Below are positions 10,401-19,700 of a DNA stretch of 64,000 nucleotides, in pieces. The stretch spans positions 13,838,392-13,902,391 of the forward strand of contig NC_067203.1 of NCBI RefSeq assembly GCF_026262505.1. Direction: 5' to 3'. Positions within the stretch are counted from its first letter, which is position 1. Each line of letters opens with the position of its first letter. The notes beneath the pieces were generated by a model that saw nothing but the letters and a program-made list of their open reading frames with translations, was not told the origin of the DNA and did no database searches. The position numbers and the translations under genes are program-made. Source of the stretch: Trichomonas vaginalis G3. Its lineage: Eukaryota; Parabasalia; Trichomonadida; Trichomonadidae.

Positions 10401-10502
10401 GCTATCAATGGAGAGTTCGAGGAACACATGAAGTACGTTCTTGTTTCTATCGCAAGTAAGGATGTTGATATCTCTCCTGATTTCATCCTTAAGGTTAAAT
10501 AA
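7491..10502 (+). CDS. UBA1: Ubiquitin-activating enzyme E1
   Basis: A 1003-residue E1, close to the usual ~1020-1060. It adenylates ubiquitin with ATP and holds it as a thioester before passing it to E2 enzymes. The inactive adenylation half starts at once (YSRQIYALG, then AGMGGLGVEIAKN). The active half has GAGALGCEILKNWAMMGV and TDMDTIELSNLSRQLLFR with the ATP-binding residues. The catalytic cysteine is in SIPQCTLHNFP, codon 9216-9218, about Cys576. The C-terminal ubiquitin-fold domain ends in KDVDISPDFILKVK. Starting at 7491 drops 25 non-conserved residues read from an upstream ATG. TAA is followed by AAAC, which fits the UAAA-type polyadenylation signal reported for trichomonads. Confidence 0.95.
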   Translation: MTEEVDTNLYSRQIYALGLEAIKKMSHASVLIAGMGGLGVEIAKNIILMGVKNVTIQDTKNTTLEDIASQFYLTESDIGKNRAESSFKKLAELNQHVSVSLATCELTNDFISKFDTIVLTDLYPFSKLLEISDFCHQKNIKLIITQVSGLFGYVFNDFGEKFYVSEPKDEIPERFLIENITQDKDGIVTTSDYTRHGLYEGDTVKFEEVEGMEEVNDKLFTVKPINPYKFSIGDTSGFHPYKNTGSGGYCCQVNLPITMDFPSLRDSLKAPEVNLTDLVFFGRENEVISCFIALSKYIDESKEGPIDTAKFTELAKKVANEYHFCEEISNDVLSTFTYQAKTVITPMCAVFGGIVGQEVFKSISSKFTPIKSYYAISYIESTVKDVKYEPLNDRFDTYRKIFGNSLQDKMMNLKYFMIGAGALGCEILKNWAMMGVFSGQNGHLTITDMDTIELSNLSRQLLFRDRDIGHLKSLTAAEAVKQMSPKMKITAQSNKLTEETRNIYNDEFYESLDGVCNALDNVKTRQYSDDLCVYYNKPLLESGTLGSKANAQIIIPGMTQSYTDTADAEEKSIPQCTLHNFPSEINHCCEWARDIFGGWMEHNPETINKFIKDPKKFIEEQKLIGLEELENNLQKVTKLIKNRPKNFKQCLEKGLKKYQELFVWRINKILKDFPVDSLDENGQPFWRGSKRAPSPLSFNIESENDYLFVTSFAKIFARINSVEIPKTEAEIKEILKTIPVPEKRVKCCFEGSIPLDDLINLSERYAKEQNMVKPESFEKDDDSNSHIDFISAAANLRATNYRIKNESKLEIKRIAGKIIPAIATTTAMICGFVCLEMYKVHSRENRKIEDFRSMFINLSTNHYAGAFPADATKSKLPNGMEITKWNKFKIENMTIENFINYCQEKFGLHVTMINVHNKTLYFEPIQKKYNKIILQKLKKQGKDPELEYQTQLKEQNAIKAMTLIDAIKSIAINGEFEEHMKYVLVSIASKDVDISPDFILKVK

Positions 10503-11055
10503 AACATATTTTTTATTTTTTTTAAATTTTTTAATTAAATCAACATGATCATCTCATGGTATTTGATGACCATTACAACAGTAAATCAGATATTTTAGTA
10601 ACTAGTTTCTATATATCCAGATACTATTCACCAGATTGCATGAGCAGTGTGATTTTATACAATCAACGAATTTTTTATGCCACAGTATTTTGAAAAAGCT
10701 TATTCCTCTGAATGACTCAGCCTTTCTATTGGGAAACTCATTATTCTTGCATGGTGCATATCCTATACGTATATTTATAGCACACATTTATCTTCCAATA
10801 AATTATGATTTTCAAAACGCGAGAAGTTTAGAAATGGAACAACTGCCCTTCTTTATGCATCAAACAAATTGATTCAAGTGAACATCTAAGGCTTTCATTA
10901 ACGTCCAAGATAAACAAATTCCATAGATAAAAGAATTAATAAGTTTGTAAAGAGAAAAATTTCAAATCAGATTCAAGAATTTATTATCAAAATTACATCT
11001 AAAATGGTTAAAAAGGAATAAGATAAGGATAAAACAAACCTAGCAACTTTATTTT
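10503..11055. other. Intergenic stretch
   Basis: This lies between the convergent E1 and HPC2-like genes. Short frames near 10636-10872 do not look protein-like enough to call, and no repeat stands out. Confidence 0.4.
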
Positions 11056-11769
11056 TTATTCTTCAGGAGCATTTCCTGTATCCGGAGCTCCATCCCTAGC
11101 TTTAATGAATTTATGATATTGCATAGAGAACTTTCTAAATGTAGTTAATGAATACTCGTTAACCTTGAAGCATTTTTCAAAAACGTAAGTAATAGCTTCT
11201 TTTTGCCATTGTTCTATCTTACGCTTAGTTGGATTCTTAGCAGTAGCAGATTCAATATTAACTTTCTCTTTAACGCAGTCATCAACGACTTGAAGCATTT
11301 CATCTGTAATTTTGATCGGAGTACTCTTCTTGTTCGAAGAGATTTTGTGTAGGAAGTCTTCCTGGAGTGGTGACATGATTTTATTAAGTTTTTCGATATA
11401 AGGTTCTAAAGCTTCGATCGAAGATCCGGCAATTGCGTCAACATTCGAGTCATTTGACTTAGAACGAGCCTGTTCAGATCTCTGCGCTGCTGTATTTGCT
11501 TTTTGAGCTAATGAAATTCGAAAAGCTTCCATCTCTAGATTTTTAGTTTCTGTAGCTGCATTTACTGCATCAGTATCATCGATAAAACCATCACCATTAT
11601 CGTATCCTTCAATTACTTTACCTATTTTTGTTTGCACTCTTTCGATTAATAACGAATGATTTTCAATTCCGCCAATTCCTTGCAATTCGTCTTTATCAGC
11701 TAATTCATTTCGTATATTAATACAATTTCCCTTCTTAAAATTAACCACAAAATCGACTGTTTGACTCAT
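11056..11769 (-). CDS. Probable HPC2/ubinuclein subunit of the HIR histone chaperone
   Basis: A 237-residue protein. Residues ~55-70 read GYDNGDGFIDDTDAVN, the signature of the Hpc2-related domain (YDxxDxFIDDsE) by which ubinuclein/Hpc2 binds HIRA and histone H3.3-H4. After it come an acidic/Ser-rich helical linker and a C-terminal helical region (KIEQWQKEAITYVFEKCFKVNEYS). Ubinucleins are usually much longer, so this would be a minimal version. HIR complexes deposit H3.3 outside replication. The call rests mainly on one motif. Confidence 0.55.
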   Translation of the reverse strand: MSQTVDFVVNFKKGNCINIRNELADKDELQGIGGIENHSLLIERVQTKIGKVIEGYDNGDGFIDDTDAVNAATETKNLEMEAFRISLAQKANTAAQRSEQARSKSNDSNVDAIAGSSIEALEPYIEKLNKIMSPLQEDFLHKISSNKKSTPIKITDEMLQVVDDCVKEKVNIESATAKNPTKRKIEQWQKEAITYVFEKCFKVNEYSLTTFRKFSMQYHKFIKARDGAPDTGNAPEE

Positions 11770-11871
11770 TCTTTGATATCAATATCGATTTTACCCCTTC
11801 GACCAAACAACACCTATCGTCAACAAGGATTTTTAAACGTCCGCAATTTGAAATAAATTGATCTTTTCTAA

Positions 11872-12117
11872 TTACATTTCATGGCCAAGCTCTATTCCAA
11901 TAAAAGAGTTTTTTGCCATGGATTCTGATGCGAAAATGTTAGCTTTATATAGAATACATTGAATTTCATCTGATAATAATATTTCAATTTGTCTGATTTC
12001 AAATTGCATGAAAAAGGTTTGATTCGCCAATGAAGACAAATACTTCAGAAGAGGAACAAAATCTTCAATATCTTTATTTTTTCCCAAAGATTTATAAATA
12101 AGATAAATTTCAATCAT
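11872..12117 (-). CDS. Hypothetical 81-residue protein or remnant
   Basis: A small minus-strand frame with ATG at 12117 (IYLIYKSLGKNKDIEDFVPLLKYL). It is reasonably protein-like and helical but matches nothing I recognise, and no clear initiator precedes it. It could be a fragment of a larger lost gene. Confidence 0.25.
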   Translation of the reverse strand: MIEIYLIYKSLGKNKDIEDFVPLLKYLSSLANQTFFMQFEIRQIEILLSDEIQCILYKANIFASESMAKNSFIGIELGHEM

Positions 12118-12397
12118 ATATCCTTTTAACTATATCACAAATAATACTTAATTACTCATTAAATCAGAATATTTACAAACTATATGATTATTTATCCAAT
12201 TCGAGGTATACATATTGATTATTTTGTTTGAAATCTTTTGAAAATGATTTAGTATTTTTTCTCAACCATATGTTCTGATATGGTGGGTATCATTTAAAAT
12301 TTTTTATAGATTTTTTGGGATGCGAATCATGTTTCGATTCGACGGCGGTCCAGTCAAAGTGAGAATGTAGGGTGGTTTATTATTTTTGGAAGCAACT

Positions 12398-14110
12398 CTA
12401 TTGATTAAGAAGTTCTACAATTTCTTTATTATTAAACTTTACTGCAATATGAAGAGCAGTTTTTCCATGTTCATTTTTTTCATTGATCTTTGCACCATGT
12501 GAAATAAGAAATTCGGCAATTTCTTTCCTATTATTATATGCTGCATAATGAAGAGCAGTATTTCCATGTTTATCTTTTTCGCTGATGTTTGCACCATGTG
12601 AAATAAGAAGCTCGGCTATCCATTTACTATTATTAATTGCTGTATTATGTAAAGCGGTATTTCCATAATTATCTTTTTCATTGGTATTTGCACCATATAA
12701 AATAAGAAGTTGGGCAATTTCTTGAATATTATAATACGTGGCGTTGATAAGAGCGGTTTGTCCATGTACATTTTTTTCATCGATGTTCGCCCCATGTGAA
12801 ATAAGAAGTTCGACTGTTTCTTTAGAATTATAAAATACTGCCTGATGAAGAGGAGTATTTCCATCATTATTTTTTTCATCAATATTTGCACCATGTGAAA
12901 TAAGAAATTCGGAATTTTCTTTACAATTATTACGTGCTGCATTATGAAGAGCTGTTTCGCCGTATACATCTTTTTCATTGATATTTGCACCATGTGAAAT
13001 AAGAAGTTCGATTATACCTTTACTAGTATTAATTGCTGCATTATGAAGAGCTGTTTCGCCGTATATATCTTTTTCATTGATATTTGCACCATGTGAAATA
13101 AGAAGTTCAATTATACCTTTACTAGTATTAGTTGCTGCTTTATGAAGAGCGGTTTGCCCATTTTTATCTTTCTCATTGATACTTGCACCATGTGAAAGAA
13201 AATATTCACAAAGTGATGGGATTTCAAAACTCGCAGAATTAATAAAACATTTGTTAACATCATTAGTTTGATCGAAATAAACTAAAAATGATTCAAGGTT
13301 GTTATATTTTCCGCAATAATATAAATCGATCTCTATATTGAACTCATTCATCAAGAATGTAACAAAATCAATGTTGTGTGAAATAATTGCATATTTCATG
13401 CATGCTTCATCTGGTGTTTGATATTTCAGACATTCACTCATTATCTCTTTGTTTCCTCCTAAAAATGAAAAATTTAGGCATGTTTTAGTTATTTCTGAGT
13501 TAAACTTCGTTCTTAAGAGTTTGAAACAATCAACTGCTCCGTAAAAACAACATAATTCAAGTAATGAATATTCGATGTAAGAATATTCTCGTTCATCTCT
13601 TTCCGTGAATGTAATGATTTGAAGGCTTTCATTTTTATCAAATTCATCTCTTTCCGTGAATGTAATGAACATCTCTAGGTCATTATTCATAATTGCTCTG
13701 TATATTGTATTTTCTGTAAAAATATCGAGATCTTTTGGTTTAATATTTTGGATATCATCAGGTTTTTCTAATTTAATTACACATTCTTTATAAAACAGGA
13801 TTTTTGAAATGGTTCCAACATTTTTAACCTCTTTGACATGATAGTCATCAGATATGAGTTTGGCAAGAGCTAAATATGACTTTGCATAACGATTATTATA
13901 CGGAATGATATTTAAAATATCTTTTATGATTTTCATGGGGCAATATTTCTGTAAACCAATCAATTCTGTTTTGATCATTTTGTAAATCAAGTTTAATTCT
14001 CCTTCATTTTCCGTTTTCAGCTGATACAATGCAATAGACAAATCTATGCAGTATTTGTAGGTATTTCTCAATTCACTGTATCCATTTGGATTAATGTCAT
14101 TATCAGACAT
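12398..14110 (-). CDS. DUF3447-ankyrin repeat protein
   Basis: A 570-residue family member. ATG 14110 gives MSDNDINPNGYSELRNTYKY, the usual family start; the frame continues upstream only through a TTG. The head (ALYQLKTENEGELNLIYKMIKTELI) is followed by the DUF3447 core (LLELCCFYGAVDCFKLL, FLGGNKEIMSECLKYQ, AIISHNIDFVTFLMNE). An internal duplication, FTERDEFDKN... then FTERDERE, distinguishes it from its relatives. About eight ankyrin repeats follow (HGANINEKDIYGETALHNAA) and it ends in a normal helix, EIVELLNQ. Its repeats are more diverged than those of the 28277 paralogue, so this array is older. About 100 bp of upstream DNA is shared with that paralogue. Confidence 0.9.
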   Translation of the reverse strand: MSDNDINPNGYSELRNTYKYCIDLSIALYQLKTENEGELNLIYKMIKTELIGLQKYCPMKIIKDILNIIPYNNRYAKSYLALAKLISDDYHVKEVKNVGTISKILFYKECVIKLEKPDDIQNIKPKDLDIFTENTIYRAIMNNDLEMFITFTERDEFDKNESLQIITFTERDEREYSYIEYSLLELCCFYGAVDCFKLLRTKFNSEITKTCLNFSFLGGNKEIMSECLKYQTPDEACMKYAIISHNIDFVTFLMNEFNIEIDLYYCGKYNNLESFLVYFDQTNDVNKCFINSASFEIPSLCEYFLSHGASINEKDKNGQTALHKAATNTSKGIIELLISHGANINEKDIYGETALHNAAINTSKGIIELLISHGANINEKDVYGETALHNAARNNCKENSEFLISHGANIDEKNNDGNTPLHQAVFYNSKETVELLISHGANIDEKNVHGQTALINATYYNIQEIAQLLILYGANTNEKDNYGNTALHNTAINNSKWIAELLISHGANISEKDKHGNTALHYAAYNNRKEIAEFLISHGAKINEKNEHGKTALHIAVKFNNKEIVELLNQ

Positions 14111-14122
14111 TACAAAATTCAA

Positions 14123-14225
14123 AAGTCAAAAATTTGCATTTTACCATATTTAATATCTTTAAAGTTAATCAGGAGATAAACCCTATGTTATTCATGCGGA
14201 AAATAATGACAACAAAGATTTCATT
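14123..14225 (-). promoter_or_regulatory. Upstream block shared with the 28277-30589 paralogue
   Basis: TTTGCATTTTACCATAT and, further on, CCTATGTTAT and GGAAAA...TGAC..CAAAGATTTC (plus-strand reading) recur in the same order and at similar spacing at 30612-30705. This is either promoter conservation or simply the extent of the duplication that produced both genes. Confidence 0.5.
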
Positions 14226-14456
14226 TTAATTTTATGAACATTTAAGGATGCGTTATATGTACAGAGTTCATGTGCAAATAGTGAAACTATTTTAGTATGG
14301 AAATAATAGCGAAGTTCCCCACTTAAACTCTCCATTTAACAAAATCATTGATAAGAAAGGATTAATTTAAAAAAACTATTAACGATTGACAAAATATTGA
14401 GCGTTTATCCGATCATATGATAATTCTCTGAAAGATTCAATAAAAATAATAATAAT
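14226..14456. other. Spacer before the 6PGDH 3' end
   Basis: AT-rich sequence between the ankyrin upstream block and the 3' end of 6-phosphogluconate dehydrogenase. Nothing specific is seen. Confidence 0.4.
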
Positions 14457-15845
14457 TTAGTGCTGCTCCCATTCTGTGTGGAACTTGCCTTCCTTGTCAA
14501 CACGCTCGTATGTATGAGCACCGAAGAAGTCTCTCAAGCCCTGGATAAGGTTAGCTGGGAGAACATCTGATCCGTATGAGTCGAAATAAGCGAGGCAAGA
14601 TGAGTATAATGGGATTGGATAGCCCTGGATTGTGCTGAGAGCGCAGACCTTACGCCATGACTGGACGCGCTCTTCAACAGCTGTTCTGAAGAAATCGATT
14701 GTTAACAAGTTCTTTGTTTCGTTTGTGTAGTAAGCGGAAACATCGTTAAGGAAGTTAGCGCGGATGATGCAGCCACCACGCCAGACCTTAGCGCACTTGG
14801 AGATATCGACGCCGTAATCCATCTTAGCGGAAGCCTTCTGGATCATGGACAAGCCCTGAGCGTAGCAGATGATCTTAACAGCGTAAAGAGCCTTCTCAAG
14901 GTCGTCAATTGTGACCTTGATGTCGAATCCCTCAAGTGGGTGATGCTTGATGATCTTTGAAGCTTCAACACGTTCTGGTTTGAGGCAGGAGATGACTCTG
15001 GCGTAAACAGCTTCAGCGAAGGCTGGTGTGGCAGATGGGATATCGAAGGAGTCCTGGGATGTCCACTTGCCTGTGCCCTTCTGTTCAGCTGTATCGAGGA
15101 TGAGGTCGACAATGTGCTTGTCGCCTTCCTTCTTGCGGAGAACCTTCTCTGTGATTTCGATCAAATATGACTTAAGGACGCCCTGGTTCCACTTTCCGAA
15201 GACATCAGCGATAGCGACGTTGTCCATCTTGAGGGCATTCTTCATGATGTAGTATGTTTCAGCAATAAGTTGCATATCAGCATACTCAATGGCGTTGTGG
15301 ACCATCTTAACGAAGTGGCCAGCACCACCGCGACCCATGTAGTCGACACATGGAGCGCCATCCTGAGACTTGGCGGCAATTGGGAGTAAAACTCTCTTGC
15401 AGTTCTCCCAATCCTGGAGGTGGCCACCAAACATCATAGCTGGGCCGTTGAGAGCACCCTCTTCACCGCCGGAGATACCCATGCCAACGAAGTGGATTCC
15501 TGTTGGCTCGATTGCCTTTTGGCGGCGTTCTGTTTCTGGCCAGTGAGAGTTGCCACCATCGATGATGACATCGTCCTTCTCAAGGAGTGGCTTAAGTTGA
15601 TCAACAACGTTATCAACGAATTCAGCTGTAACCATGAGTAAGAAAATACGTGGCTTCTTAAGGACGGCAACAACTTCTGGGAGTGTCTTGTAGCCGTCGA
15701 TATTTGGTTCCTTCATGGCGAGTAAAGCTTCTGTTCTAGCCCAAGTTCTGTTGAAAACAGCGACCTTGAAGCCGTGGTGGGCGAAGTTACGAGCGATATT
15801 GCTGCCCATTGTACCGAGACCGAGAACGCATAAATCGTGAGACAT
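14457..15845 (-). CDS. gnd: 6-phosphogluconate dehydrogenase, decarboxylating
   Basis: A 462-residue enzyme of the pentose phosphate pathway. It oxidises and decarboxylates 6-phosphogluconate to ribulose 5-phosphate, yielding NADPH in the cytosol. GLGTMG at residues 9-14 and FNRT at 31-34 form the NADP-binding fold. GISGGEEGALNGP at ~123-135 and GGAGHFVKMVHNAIEY at ~173-188, with the catalytic Lys180 and Glu187, form the active site. Length and ends match the family. Codon usage is richer in G+C than in neighbouring genes, as expected for a highly expressed gene. An initiator lies 8 nt upstream of ATG 15845. Confidence 0.97.
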   Translation of the reverse strand: MSHDLCVLGLGTMGSNIARNFAHHGFKVAVFNRTWARTEALLAMKEPNIDGYKTLPEVVAVLKKPRIFLLMVTAEFVDNVVDQLKPLLEKDDVIIDGGNSHWPETERRQKAIEPTGIHFVGMGISGGEEGALNGPAMMFGGHLQDWENCKRVLLPIAAKSQDGAPCVDYMGRGGAGHFVKMVHNAIEYADMQLIAETYYIMKNALKMDNVAIADVFGKWNQGVLKSYLIEITEKVLRKKEGDKHIVDLILDTAEQKGTGKWTSQDSFDIPSATPAFAEAVYARVISCLKPERVEASKIIKHHPLEGFDIKVTIDDLEKALYAVKIICYAQGLSMIQKASAKMDYGVDISKCAKVWRGGCIIRANFLNDVSAYYTNETKNLLTIDFFRTAVEERVQSWRKVCALSTIQGYPIPLYSSCLAYFDSYGSDVLPANLIQGLRDFFGAHTYERVDKEGKFHTEWEQH

Positions 15846-15852
15846 GTTTCTC

Positions 15853-15861
15853 TAAAAATGA
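15853..15861 (-). promoter_or_regulatory. Initiator of the 6PGDH gene
   Basis: On the minus strand TCATTTTTA, with +1 A at about 15859, lies just upstream of the ATG. It is a good match to the trichomonad Inr. Confidence 0.6.
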
Positions 15862-16715
15862 AGAGATTCATTCAAAAGATAAAAACCTCACAAATTCGAT
15901 AAAAAAGTATCGCGGCGAAAAATCAATTAGAATTAATTAATGGCAAATGCATGCAATGTTCAAAATTTTATACTAAAAATTTTAAAAATTGATAGGATAA
16001 GTGATCACTCGAGTATTCAAATTTTTTTATTTTCAAAGTTAATGATTCAATCATGATTGGTAGGAAGAATTTTATGATAAATGTGACGGATTTAGCGATT
16101 CCAGAAAATCCGTAAGAAAGTGACATATTTTTTTTATCAAACAGACAATATTTCTCAATTTGTCTCATTGATATAGATAATGTATATGAATTGGCATATG
16201 AATTAAATCTTTTATTTCGATTCCATAAAAAATTAGGCTCGAAAATTAAGATTGTTGTTGAGTTACAGAAAATTAATGCTGAATTTAGCCTTGTATACAG
16301 CAGTAGAGCGAATGTCATCCACCGATTACTCCTGAATTTATTTTTTCACAAGTTGCTTGTTCGGGATAATTCATGAGGGGTGCCTAAATCACGTAATCTA
16401 TATCATACATCGGCTCTTCATAACATTTTATTTCATTTTATCAGAAGCTTTCTTAATGATTCTTTACCATACCTCCAAAATTGTTTAGATCAATAAAAAG
16501 TACAGTTATTTATTCGTTTGTTCTATATGAATGAATTGTCCATACATATTATTTTAGCATTTTTCAAATTTACGCTTTGATATTTCCAATCAAAATTGAT
16601 CTTGAAATGTTGATATGATGAATAATGTAAAAACTTTGTTTTAGCATTGAATAAAATTTATAAGATTTATTAATAAAACAAAAAGGAGGCAAAAAATATA
16701 AAAAAATAAAATAAA
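15862..16715. other. Intergenic stretch with a possible gene remnant
   Basis: Around 16139-16376 on the + strand a frame reads helical, protein-like text (ELNLLFRFHKKLGSKIKIVV) without a convincing start. It may be a relic of a small trichomonad-specific gene. The rest is AT-rich and featureless. Confidence 0.3.
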
Positions 16716-19700
16716 TTATTTGGTTAACTTAGAATACCAAGGAATTGAAGCTATTTTCTTCATGAATGCCTTTTGTTCTGTGCAATTTGTCTGTTTCAAT
16801 CTTTCAAATGCCTCTTTAACAACGCGATGAGAAGCAAATAACGGAGAATTAATAATTAAATCGAAAATTGATATCATGTATACTGCCAATTGTTTCTTCT
16901 TCTTTTCATTATTCGTGAAGAAGTCCCAGAGGCTTGTAGCCAAAGATAATTGTTCAAATCCGTTTCCATTATCCGGAATTTCAAATTCGCAAGAACCATA
17001 CTTAGTTACAAAGTCAGCTAACAACAAGCAGTAGTCATTACTCTCTTCTGATAGATAATACTCTATGTTGGCCCTCAATAAATTCGAATTGACACTTTTT
17101 TCTCCACAAATCATCAAAAACAAAACCATTGAAGAATTTGTGATTTCCAGAGAAAGAATTTTATCAATTGTTGAAGGATCAACTTTATTGATGAAATCTC
17201 TAATGACTGCTGTTGTTCTTACCATGCACGTGACAATCTGAACAATTACATTTTCGTTGTCAATTTCATTCAAAACAGCGGCTAATGGCAAAAGTGAAGT
17301 GGACAAAGCAAAAGGTGCCAAACAACTAACTGTTGTAAGCAAATCCAAGTATTCTGTTACTACTTCAGGAGATTTGCTTAAATAGTCAATGCAAACAGGT
17401 ATTTCTGCGATGATTTCCTGACACATTATTGATTCTTCACAAATTTTTTCATCCCAAATTTTTCCTCTTGCGAATTCCAAATTTAGGAATTTCATTGTTT
17501 CATCTGTTGGCTTTCCAACTGTTTGCTTGAGGAATGCTGCAACACTCTTGCGTTCTTTTTCTTCTGGAGAGAACAATGTCTTCATGATTGTGATTGTCAA
17601 AATTCTTGTGTCAACTTCTGGTTTCTGGAAAAATGTTTCTGTATCATCTGTTGTCGGAATAGTGATTTGCTGGAGAATCTGCTTTGTCTGGGGACTTGCA
17701 TGCGTCTGGTCTTTGTATAAACTTGGTCTAATCTTAGCAATCTTTTGTAAAAGATCCATAAAAGTGTCACTTTTTCTTGCAGAATTTGTCAATCTGTTAA
17801 TTCCGTCGATTGAAAAGATTGCGAAGATAGGAGCAGTTATTCCTTTCGTCATTAGCAAATCGTGGACAGGATCCATAAGTTTTGCAAATGCCGTGGAATG
17901 CTGCTTGGCCAATCCCTTGAAAATGTCCTTCAAACCGTCACTTTCCAAATAAGAAATAATCGTCAACAACAATTCTTCTTCGTTCGGCCAATCGAAATTG
18001 AAATCAGTGCATCTCGCGATCAAGTCCAATGTGAATGATGCAGATCTCTTGTGAGCGAACTCATCAGTGCATTTGATCAATGTGATGATGGATTGCGGGT
18101 TATCCATGAGTTTATCCAATGCTTTCATGACCAAACTCGAAATGTTGTTATAAGAAGAATCAGAAATGGAAATCAAGTTCGCAAATGTCTTTCCAAGTTT
18201 ACTTCCTATGAGTTTGATGATGAAATTGGCTCTGTCTTTATTAGTTAAGATGGAGTTCTCAAAGAAAGAGCACCATTTAGATAAAATCTCGTCTTTTATG
18301 ACACTGATTCTGAACAAACAAATGAAAGCCAATTCAATTGATTCCTGTGAGAAATTGGAGTTTTTAACGTGTTTCATCACAAAATCTAAAAATTGATGGG
18401 AATAGAAAACGACATTTGGCCAGAACTGAGCATTTTGTGTATCTATCATTTGTTGCAATGTTTTCTCTAAATGTGGTTTCTCAGGAACAATATCAGATCT
18501 CTTATAAAACAACAAATAACCTGTCCAAACTTTTTCTCTAACAGCAGAAGCATTTTCACCAACACCGAATGACCATTGTTTCATTTTCGTGACATCGAAG
18601 TACTCCAAGTTATGGTCATTGCAGTAATACCACTCTTTGTCATCACCTTGAACAATTGCGAAGTAATGGCCGTTGTCGACATCTCCTTCGTGAACAATTA
18701 CTCCTGCAAGAGAATATCCGAAATCGCAATGAACAGATTGACTTCCCTGGGAAATTCTATTCGGATCCAAAGCGATTGGAAATGCGAATTCATGGATCAA
18801 TTTGATTCTTTCGCCAACAGTATATTCGTATCTTTCTAATTGCAAAACTAAATAGTTCGGCCATTTGTTGATTCTTGGTTTACAAATGGCTTTTACTGTT
18901 GTTCCATCACCAACATTGTAATCAACAATATAACCGCTAAAATGCTTCTTAAATCCTTCATCTATATTTGTGAGATCATTAATAGGAACAGTCAAATGAT
19001 AGAAGTTATTTGTTTGTGAACTCAATTCCTTTCCATCGGAAATACTCACGTAAGCCAATGTTGATTCGCCTTCGAGTTCTTTTATGATGTCATTGTCTTG
19101 GCCAATTGACTTTGAAAGGTTTTCTATCATGTTGGAATTATAAAAAATAAGTGCATCGTCTTGTATATCAGGATTAAATGAATCTAATGTTTCTACAAAC
19201 GATCTGACACTTAATGCACCTTCAACAGTGTATCTCATGCGTGCAAGGAGTTCTCTCAGCTGCATAACAAATGGTGGATAGTCATTACCTTGTAAAGAAA
19301 GTATTTTATTCGATACATTTGGTAATGCATTCACACATTGTAAGACAGCGTTGATATAACAGGTGGAACCAAGGTTGTATAGACCAGATCTAGCTCTGTA
19401 TGTGAAATCATCACTGAATTTGAGGTAAACGGATGGAATTGATGGAATCTGATTCACATGAGTTAAAAGAATCGATGTTGACAGGTCATTTTGAAGGAAA
19501 TTAAAGGCAGCTTCACGGGATTCGCTGGATAAAATGAATGGACTGATTGGTTTTTCTACTGTTGGCATCATAAATAGTCTTTTTATGACTAATTCTGTTG
19601 TTTCTTTGGTTTTCGGGATCAAAGAGAGCAATTGGATGAGAGTTTCATCGGGATCAATGTAGTAGGAGTCTTCATATTGTGGTAAATCTTCAAAGAAAGG

